The notes below the pieces were generated by a model. The model had not been told where the DNA came from. It was given only the letters and a program-made list of their open reading frames with translations, and did not search any database. A program made the position numbers and the translations under genes. Shown one piece after another: positions 1 through 5,159 of a stretch of DNA of 6,524 nucleotides. This DNA is from Minisyncoccota bacterium. GTDB lineage: Bacteria; Patescibacteriota; Minisyncoccia; Phycocordibacterales; JAACPR01. The stretch covers positions 1 to 6,524 of the forward strand of contig JAGOTN010000026.1 of NCBI GenBank assembly GCA_018061745.1, read 5' to 3'. Each line of letters begins with the position of its first letter. Within the stretch, counting starts at the first letter, position 1.

Positions 1-40
1 AAACTCTTGCGATATAAAGGACTTTCTGGTAAACTCGTGC
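1..40 (+). repeat. Imperfect direct repeat in the rpsB leader
   Basis: Two 10-nt copies, AAACTCTTGC (1-10) and AAACTCGTGC (31-40), differ at one base and are 30 nt apart just upstream of the S2 start. An AT-rich TATAAA (13-18) lies between them and could be a -10 element, but the matching -35 would fall at or before the window edge. Ribosomal protein leaders are often sites of autoregulation, yet no stable hairpin is evident here. The repeat may be chance. Confidence 0.25.
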
Positions 41-44
41 CTAC

Positions 45-770
45 ATGACTGATGAAAAAATAGTTAATAAAGATATAGTAGAAGCCCTATTCAAAGTAGG
101 TGCACATTTTGGTTATTCAAAATCTCGAAGACACCCTTCAACTGCATCTTTTATTTTTGGTATTAGAAACAAGATTGAAATTTTTGATCTAGAAAAAACA
201 TCTGTACAACTAGAATCTGCAAAATCTTTTGTAGAAGAGCTTGGTGCAAATGGAAAACAAATTCTTTTTGTTGGAGGAAAAAGAGAAGTAATAAGATTAA
301 TTAAAGATGCTGCTGAAAAAATTGACCAACCATATGTAGCTGGTCGTTGGATCGGGGGAACTCTTACAAACTTTGAAGAAATTCAAAAAAGAGTTTCTCG
401 TTTTGAAAAACTAACTGTTGAAAAAGTAAAAGGTCTTCTTGCAAAATATACAAAAAAAGAAAGACTTCTAATTGATAGAGAAATTGCTAAACTAGATAAT
501 CGGTTTGGAGGAATTGTTAATATGAAATCAAGACCCGGAGCCGTGTTTATCGTTGATGTTAAAAGAGAAGACAATGCAGCTGCAGAAGCTATGCTAGAAA
601 AAATTCCAGTTATTACTCTTTCAAATTCAGATTGTGATATTGAAAATATCAATTTCCCAATTCTTGGAAACGATAGTTCAGTTTCTTCAATAAATTATAT
701 TCTTGGAGAATTAGTTTCTTCATACCAAGCCGGAGTAAAAAGAAAAAAGATTACTCCAGCTACAAAATAG
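45..770 (+). CDS. rpsB: 30S ribosomal protein S2
   Basis: Encodes a 241-residue S2, the small-subunit protein that joins late on the back of the 30S between head and body and helps bring S1 or the mRNA 5' region to the ribosome. S2 landmarks appear in order: GAHFGY near residues 19-24, IFGIRNKIEIFDLEKT (37-52), ILFVGGKR (73-80), GRWIGGTLTNF (100-110), GGIVNMKSRPGAVFIVD (155-171), an IPVI segment (187-190) and GNDSSVSSI (208-216). Length is normal for S2 (about 230-260). The sequence is divergent: RRHP replaces the usual RWNP-like segment and FPILGND replaces the usual IPGND. The start is the first ATG of the S2 homology and has no SD within 5-12 nt; AAAGGA lies too far upstream (17-22). It is followed by tsf, the classic bacterial pair. 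Identity is certain; the exact N-terminus less so. Confidence 0.96.
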   Translation: MTDEKIVNKDIVEALFKVGAHFGYSKSRRHPSTASFIFGIRNKIEIFDLEKTSVQLESAKSFVEELGANGKQILFVGGKREVIRLIKDAAEKIDQPYVAGRWIGGTLTNFEEIQKRVSRFEKLTVEKVKGLLAKYTKKERLLIDREIAKLDNRFGGIVNMKSRPGAVFIVDVKREDNAAAEAMLEKIPVITLSNSDCDIENINFPILGNDSSVSSINYILGELVSSYQAGVKRKKITPATK

Positions 771-779
771 TTCGTAGGT

Positions 780-785
780 TATAAT
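780..785 (+). promoter_or_regulatory. Possible -10 box upstream of tsf
   Basis: A perfect TATAAT lies in the 49-nt gap between rpsB and tsf and would give a leader of about 28 nt before the tsf ATG. No TTGACA-like -35 is seen at the right distance, and there is no TGn extended -10. In DNA this AT-rich such hexamers arise by chance. The gap shows no GC-rich hairpin, only an AT palindrome (TTTTTTAAAAAA), so read-through from rpsB is the simpler view. Confidence 0.2.
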
Positions 786-819
786 TAGTAGGTTTTTTAA
801 AAAATAATTTTCAAATTTT

Positions 820-1407
820 ATGGCTGTGACAACAGATCAAATCAAAGCATTACGAGAATCAACAGGTGTTTCTGTGATGCAGTGTAAAAATGCACTAGAA
901 GAGGCTGGTGGAGATATGGATAAAGCAAGAATTATCTTGCAAAAACTTTCTTCAAAAGCTGCTTCAAAAAAAGCAGATAGAGATTTGGGTGCTGGAACAG
1001 TCGCTTCATATGTTCATGGAGGAGGAAATGTTGGAGTTATTGTAGAGCTTTTGTGTGAGACTGATTTCGTTTCAAAAAATGAATCATTTCAAACTTTAGC
1101 AAAAGATTTAGCTATGCAAGTAGCTGCAACAAATCCTAAATATGTGAGAGTTTCAGATATTGATGAAGTTGCAAAAACAAAAGCAGTTGAAGTTTTTGAA
1201 AAAGACGTTCAAGACAAACCTGCTGAAATGCAAGAAAAAATCCTTGAAGGAAAATTGAATGCATATTTTAAAGAACAAACACTTTTAAACCAAGATTATA
1301 TAAAAGATTCTTCAAAAACAGTTGCTCAACTGATTGAAGAAGCAATTCAAAAACTTGGAGAAAGAATTGAAGTTGGTCGCATCGCTAGATTCTCAGTGGT
1401 AGAATAG
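820..1407 (+). CDS. tsf: Translation elongation factor Ts (short form)
   Basis: EF-Ts is the cytosolic nucleotide exchange factor that releases GDP from EF-Tu. The 195-residue product starts with a UBA-like domain (about 4-45) carrying the family signature TGVSVMQCKNAL (15-26) and GGDMDKA (30-36). The core domain holds the TDFV motif (81-84) within ETDFVSKNE; in known EF-Ts proteins this Asp-Phe pair enters EF-Tu near its Mg2+ site. The C-terminal part keeps LLNQDYIKD and ends in IGRIARF-like sequence (VGRIARFSVVE). At 195 residues it matches the short type known from Thermus rather than the roughly 280-residue E. coli form, lacking the second half of the core and the coiled-coil insertion. 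The start gives the expected N-terminus but has no SD (AAAATAATTTTCAAATTTT upstream). The next gene begins 6 nt after the TAG. Confidence 0.95.
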   Translation: MAVTTDQIKALRESTGVSVMQCKNALEEAGGDMDKARIILQKLSSKAASKKADRDLGAGTVASYVHGGGNVGVIVELLCETDFVSKNESFQTLAKDLAMQVAATNPKYVRVSDIDEVAKTKAVEVFEKDVQDKPAEMQEKILEGKLNAYFKEQTLLNQDYIKDSSKTVAQLIEEAIQKLGERIEVGRIARFSVVE

Positions 1408-1413
1408 TTCAAC

Positions 1414-1797
1414 ATGAATTTAATAAATATTTTTGCTTTTTCCGCAATTATTATGATTGCAATGGTATTGTTTAAAATGCTGGAAATAAAAATTGGGCGT
1501 GATATTATTTCTATTAAATTTAGAGAAGCGTTGGACGAATTGATCGTTGATATTTGGAAAATAAGTATTGGTTGGTTTAACAAAACAAGGAAGAACATCT
1601 TTAACGAATTAAAAAAGATACCTATTTTTATCCTACACTTATTGATTGCGTTTTGGGGTTTTGCCTTGCGTAAAACACTCAAAGCAGTTAGTTTAGTTCA
1701 AGGTAGAATAGATGGTTCTGCAAAAGGTTATGTTGTAGAACATTTAAATTCAGTAGAAGCGTACAAAGAACAACTGCGTCAAAAAGAAATAAAATAA
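1414..1797 (+). CDS. Unknown small membrane protein
   Basis: I do not recognise this 127-residue protein. Two hydrophobic segments are visible: residues 3-22 (FAFSAIIMIAMVLF core) and about 69-86 (IPIFILHLLIAFWGFALR). The loop between them is basic and amphipathic (KIGRD, FNKTRKNIFNELKK). The C-terminal 40 residues are hydrophilic, with a VQGRIDGSAKGY segment and an ELR/K-rich helix-like tail ending QRKEIK-like. It lacks a lipobox and a cleavable signal, so it is probably an integral membrane protein with soluble loops. It starts 6 nt after tsf without an SD and ends 2 nt before the tRNA-Thr gene, so it is probably co-transcribed with tsf. It precedes a membrane glycosyltransferase, and an envelope role is possible but only by neighbourhood. 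A hydrophobic antisense frame overlaps it and is taken as a shadow. Confidence 0.75.
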   Translation: MNLINIFAFSAIIMIAMVLFKMLEIKIGRDIISIKFREALDELIVDIWKISIGWFNKTRKNIFNELKKIPIFILHLLIAFWGFALRKTLKAVSLVQGRIDGSAKGYVVEHLNSVEAYKEQLRQKEIK

Positions 1798-1799
1798 TT

Positions 1800-1872
1800 G
1801 CCACTTTAGCTCAGTTGGTAGAGCAACTGTTTTGTAAACAGTAGGTCGTCAGTTCGAATCTGACAAGTGGCT
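1800..1872 (+). tRNA. tRNA-Thr (anticodon UGU)
   Basis: A full cloverleaf folds from this stretch. The acceptor stem is GCCACTT (1800-1806) with AAGTGGC (1865-1871), all seven pairs perfect. The D arm is GCTC/GAGC around AGTTGGTA. The anticodon stem is ACTGT/ACAGT around TTTGTAA (1831-1837), which puts TGT at positions 34-36, reading ACA threonine codons. The variable loop is AGGTC, and the T arm is GTCAG/CTGAC around TTCGAAT. The discriminator is T (1872). The following bases are CAA, so the CCA end is not encoded and must be added by the CCA-adding enzyme. The gene lies 2 nt after the stop of the small membrane protein and 4 nt before the glycosyltransferase ATG, so tRNA processing would cut directly between the two coding regions. 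Confidence 0.97.
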
Positions 1873-1876
1873 CAAT

Positions 1877-3430
1877 ATGAATGAAGATTATATAAAAACA
1901 CCAGGATTTAGTGCAGGACATGCATTTCATTTGGAAGGTAAAGATAGAAAACTTTTTCGATTATTAGAGATTTTACCTGGAGCACTTTCTTGGGGAACTA
2001 TTTTAATTATAGTTGTTTTGTCTATCTTTAAACCTATTTGGGCTGCGTTTTTTATCATTGCATTTGATTTGTATTGGTTACTTAAAACAGTTCATCTTTC
2101 TTATCATCACAAACACAACTGGAAAAGACTTTTGCATAATATAAAAGTTGATTGGCTAAAAGAATTAGAAGGTCACAAATACGATCATATTTATCACATG
2201 ATTATTTTGCCTTTTTATAAAGAAGGTAGAGATGTTGTGGAAGAAAGTATCGTTTCTCTTTTAAAAACAAAATACGATAAGAAAAAAATAATTGTTGTTC
2301 TTGCTGGGGAAGAAAGAGCAGGTGAAGAACCTTGGAATTTAGCAAAAGAAATGAAGGCTAAATACGAAAATGATTTTGCACATTTTTTAATTACAAAACA
2401 TCCAGCGGATATCGAAGGTGAGATGGCGGGAAAAGGTTCAAATATTTCTTATGCAGCTGAGAGAGCGAGAATTGAAGTTTTGGATCCAAACAATTTACCT
2501 TACGAAGATGTTTTGGTATCTGCTTTTGATGTGGACACTATCGCTTGGGAACAATATTTACTTTGTCTAACATGGCACTTCCTAACAACAGAAGATCGTT
2601 TTCATGCTTCATACCAACCAGTTCCACTTTATAATAATAATATTTGGGAAGCTCCGGCTATTTCTCGTGTTGCTGCGATGTCTTCTACTTTTTGGCAAAT
2701 GATTCAACAAGAACGTGTTGAAAAGCTTACAACTTTTTCTTCACATTCAGTTCCTTTTGTTGTTTTACATAAAATTGGTTATTGGCAAAAAAATATGGTT
2801 TCTGAGGATTCAAGAATTTTCTGGAATTTATATTTTGCACATGACGGAAATTATAAAGTGGTTCCGATTGCGTATCCTGTTTCTATGGATGCAAACCTTG
2901 CACCAACTTTTTGGCAAACAATGGTAAATATTTACAAACAACATCGTCGATGGAGTTGGGGAGTGGAAAATATTCCATACATGCTTTTCAATTTTATTAA
3001 GCACAAAAAGATTTCTTTTAAAGATAAATTTAGACATAGCTTTATTCAAGTAGAAGGTTTTTGGTCTCTTGCCACAAACCCGCTTGTGATTTTATTGTTA
3101 GGATGGCTTCCTCTTCTTTTAGGTGGTTCAGAATTTAGAACTACAATTCTTTCATATAATCTTCCAATCATAACTAGAAATTTAATGATTCTTGCGATGG
3201 GAGGTTTGATTGTTTCTGCTGTGATTGCTTTCACTCTGATTCCAAAAATGCCTGCTTATATTAAATATAGAAAATTTAAATGGTTTGTTATGGGAGCTCA
3301 ATGGTTACTTATTCCTTTTACAATTATTATTTTTGGAGCGATTCCTGGACTTGATGCGCAAACAAGATTGATGTTTGGAAAATACATGGGATTTTGGGTT
3401 ACACCAAAACACAGAAGTGATGTAAAATAA
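1877..3430 (+). CDS. Membrane-bound family 2 glycosyltransferase
   Basis: A 517-residue inverting GT-A glycosyltransferase of the cellulose synthase/hyaluronan synthase-like GT2 group. Two hydrophobic segments (about 36-52 and 54-70) come first, then a cytoplasmic catalytic domain with LPFYKEG (111-117), AGKGSNISYA (184-193), the metal/nucleotide-sugar binding DVD (218-220), SED (309-311) as the likely catalytic base region, and QHRRW (355-359), the Q/RxxRW motif typical of chain-extending members. Three more membrane segments follow (about 395-416, 433-455, 467-490), and a soluble tail ends in FWVTPK. This layout suits transfer of sugars from a nucleotide donor to a polysaccharide or lipid-linked acceptor, perhaps with export; donor and product cannot be read from sequence. 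The start follows the tRNA by 4 nt, and upstream in-frame codons would lie inside the tRNA. The PEGA-like gene follows after 9 nt, suggesting an envelope operon. Confidence 0.9.
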   Translation: MNEDYIKTPGFSAGHAFHLEGKDRKLFRLLEILPGALSWGTILIIVVLSIFKPIWAAFFIIAFDLYWLLKTVHLSYHHKHNWKRLLHNIKVDWLKELEGHKYDHIYHMIILPFYKEGRDVVEESIVSLLKTKYDKKKIIVVLAGEERAGEEPWNLAKEMKAKYENDFAHFLITKHPADIEGEMAGKGSNISYAAERARIEVLDPNNLPYEDVLVSAFDVDTIAWEQYLLCLTWHFLTTEDRFHASYQPVPLYNNNIWEAPAISRVAAMSSTFWQMIQQERVEKLTTFSSHSVPFVVLHKIGYWQKNMVSEDSRIFWNLYFAHDGNYKVVPIAYPVSMDANLAPTFWQTMVNIYKQHRRWSWGVENIPYMLFNFIKHKKISFKDKFRHSFIQVEGFWSLATNPLVILLLGWLPLLLGGSEFRTTILSYNLPIITRNLMILAMGGLIVSAVIAFTLIPKMPAYIKYRKFKWFVMGAQWLLIPFTIIIFGAIPGLDAQTRLMFGKYMGFWVTPKHRSDVK

Positions 3431-3439
3431 ATTAAATTA

Positions 3440-4414
3440 ATGAAACCGTTATCAAAAAAACAAAGATCATTTTCTTTAAGAGTTTCAATAGCAGTATTTT
3501 TTCTTGCGATACCTTTTCTTCTAGCGTACTCATCTGGATATAGAATTGATTTTGAAAAATTTAATTTTGTAAAAACTGGTGGAATTTTTATTCATTCTGA
3601 TTTGGCTGGAGCAAATGTTTTTCTTGATGATAAATTTAGTGAATCAGGTGGAGTATTTTTAAAAAATGTTTTAGTACAAAATTTAAAATCAAACGAAGTG
3701 TATTTTGTTAGAGTTGAAAAAGAAGGATATCTTCCTTGGTATAAAGAATTATTTGTTCATCCAAACTTGGTAACAGAAGCTAGAATTTTAATGTTACCTG
3801 TTGAAATACCTTTTGAAAAAATTGAGAAGTTTATTTTTGTAGAAAATAAAGATCCAAAAATAAAAGCCACATCAACTAAAGTTGTTTCTGATGAATATAA
3901 AGACACTCTAGATTTGTTTGTATCAACAACTACTTTAGATAAAAGTTTAGTAATTTTTGAAAAAGAAATTATAAAAGCAACTACGACAAAAGCGACTTCA
4001 ACAACAAAAATTTTAATCCCAGCTTATCTTGAAGGTCTAAAGGTTGAAGGTATTGAAAAAAAAGAAGAACTTAGATTTTCTAATAAAATTGTTGCTTGGT
4101 TAGAGTCTGGAGATATCCACGTGATGTGGTCAGGTGATTATGAATCAACTCCATTTTTCTTCTGTGATATTCGTGGATGTAGAGATCAAATTATAATTTC
4201 TTTAGAGAGTGATATTCGAGAATTTGATTTTTTCCCAAATAGAAATGATGCTTTTGTTGTGGCTACAGAAAATCATATTTTTGCTGTAGAAGCAGATGAT
4301 AGATCAAAGCCGAATTTACAGACAATTTTTAAAGGTAAAAAACCCGAATTTAAACTAAATGGCAATACTATATTTGTAAAAGATGGTCAAGACATATTTA
4401 GCGCTGAAATTTGA
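3440..4414 (+). CDS. Membrane-anchored PEGA-like domain protein, function unknown
   Basis: A 324-residue protein with a basic N-terminus (KPLSKKQR) and one hydrophobic segment (about 13-31) that looks like an uncleaved signal anchor, leaving the rest outside. Residues about 47-120 resemble a PEGA surface domain: GGIFIHSDLAGANVFLDD (47-64), then VRVEKEGYLPWYKELFV (90-106). The middle is rich in Thr/Ser/Lys (142-147, 179-190). The C-terminal half is beta-rich with motifs reminiscent of propeller blades in related proteins: IVAWLESGDIHVMW (217-230), a CDIRGC pair (Cys242/Cys247) that could form a disulfide, and FFPNRND (264-270). Proteins of this build are common in Parcubacteria-type genomes; no function is established that I know of. 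It lies 9 nt after the glycosyltransferase and 12 nt before pheS, and ends TGA TAA. Substrate or partner binding at the cell surface is inference. Confidence 0.8.
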   Translation: MKPLSKKQRSFSLRVSIAVFFLAIPFLLAYSSGYRIDFEKFNFVKTGGIFIHSDLAGANVFLDDKFSESGGVFLKNVLVQNLKSNEVYFVRVEKEGYLPWYKELFVHPNLVTEARILMLPVEIPFEKIEKFIFVENKDPKIKATSTKVVSDEYKDTLDLFVSTTTLDKSLVIFEKEIIKATTTKATSTTKILIPAYLEGLKVEGIEKKEELRFSNKIVAWLESGDIHVMWSGDYESTPFFFCDIRGCRDQIIISLESDIREFDFFPNRNDAFVVATENHIFAVEADDRSKPNLQTIFKGKKPEFKLNGNTIFVKDGQDIFSAEI

Positions 4415-4426
4415 TAAACTTCCTAT

Positions 4427-5155
4427 ATGAGTGAACAAAAAGGACATATACATCCTCTAAATCAAATAATGCATCAAGTTGTTGAGGTTTTTGATGAAAT
4501 GGGATTTGATATTTTTCAAATTCCAGAAATTGAAACGGAGTATTTTAACTTTGATGCTTTGAATGTGCCTGACTCGCATCCTGCAAGAGATGAACAAGAT
4601 ACTTTTTGGTTTAAGAACCGACCGGGAATGTTGGCACGAACTCAAACTTCAGCTGGGCAAGTGAAAGGTCCAAGAGCTAGAGGTGTGCCTTTGAAAATTT
4701 TGTATTTTGGAAAAGTTTATAGAAACGAAACTACAGATGCTACTCACGAAGCCGTCTTCCATCAATTCGAATGCGCGGCTATTGGAAAAGATTTAAATCT
4801 TGGTCATATGAAATTTACAATCGAAAGTATTTTCAAAAAACTTTTTGGAGAAAATACAAAAACACGATTACGGCCTGGATATTTTCCCTTCGTTGAACCT
4901 GGAGTTGAAGTTGATATGTCTTGTTTTAAATGTGAAGGAAAGGGATGTTCTGTATGTAAGAATTCTGGATGGATTGAAGTGCTGGGTGCAGGAATGCTAC
5001 ATCCAAAAGTTTTGGAGAGAGGAGGTGTAAATCCGCGAGAATACCAAGGTTACGCTTTTGCTTTTGGATGGGACAGACTTGCGATGATGCTTTACGGAAT
5101 AGATGATATTCGATTATTACAATCAGGTGATTTAAGATTTAACAATCAATTTTAA
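4427..5155 (+). CDS. pheS: Phenylalanyl-tRNA synthetase alpha subunit, N-terminally reduced
   Basis: Catalytic subunit of the alpha2beta2 class II enzyme that charges tRNA-Phe. The 242 residues cover the whole catalytic core: motif 1 region HPLNQIM...VFDEMGFD (9-28), FDALN.P..HPARD (42-55), RTQTSAGQVK (71-80), motif 2 GKVYRNETTDATH with Arg99 and FHQFE (95-115), YFPFVEPGVEVDM (152-164) at the Phe pocket, a C-x2-C-x4-C-x2-C cluster (Cys166, 169, 174, 177) followed by GWIEVLGAGMLHP as in Bacillus-type PheS, and motif 3 FGWDRLAMMLYGIDDIR (213-229). Normal PheS has about 330-350 residues; the missing part is the N-terminal coiled-coil arm that contacts tRNA. An in-frame TAA at 4415-4417 excludes a longer start here, so the reduction is real. 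In motif 3 Asp replaces the usual Glu before the Arg. There is no SD. pheT follows after 4 nt. Confidence 0.94.
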   Translation: MSEQKGHIHPLNQIMHQVVEVFDEMGFDIFQIPEIETEYFNFDALNVPDSHPARDEQDTFWFKNRPGMLARTQTSAGQVKGPRARGVPLKILYFGKVYRNETTDATHEAVFHQFECAAIGKDLNLGHMKFTIESIFKKLFGENTKTRLRPGYFPFVEPGVEVDMSCFKCEGKGCSVCKNSGWIEVLGAGMLHPKVLERGGVNPREYQGYAFAFGWDRLAMMLYGIDDIRLLQSGDLRFNNQF

Positions 5156-5159
5156 TTTT

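Noticed and set aside
383..652. Minus-strand open frame of 89 codons
   Set aside because: It lies wholly inside rpsB, is Ser/Leu/Ile-rich as expected for the complement of AT-rich coding DNA, and shows no family resemblance.
786..819. Possible terminator (TTTTTTAAAAAA palindrome) after rpsB
   Set aside because: The palindrome is pure A/T with no GC stem and no loop, so it would not form a stable intrinsic terminator.
1347..1682. Minus-strand open frame of 111 codons with hydrophobic stretches
   Set aside because: It overlaps the end of tsf and most of the small membrane protein gene. The + frame fits the tight gene order (6 nt and 2 nt gaps), so the antisense frame is a shadow.
4056..4063. 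Run of eight A in the PEGA-like gene as a programmed slippage site
   Set aside because: The frame continues normally with beta-rich sequence on both sides, and such runs are frequent in this AT-rich DNA.
4412..4417. TGA read as glycine, as in Gracilibacteria or Absconditabacteria
   Set aside because: The only TGA in a gene frame sits at the end of the PEGA-like protein and is followed at once by TAA. Glycine is otherwise written with GGN codons, so the standard code is sufficient.
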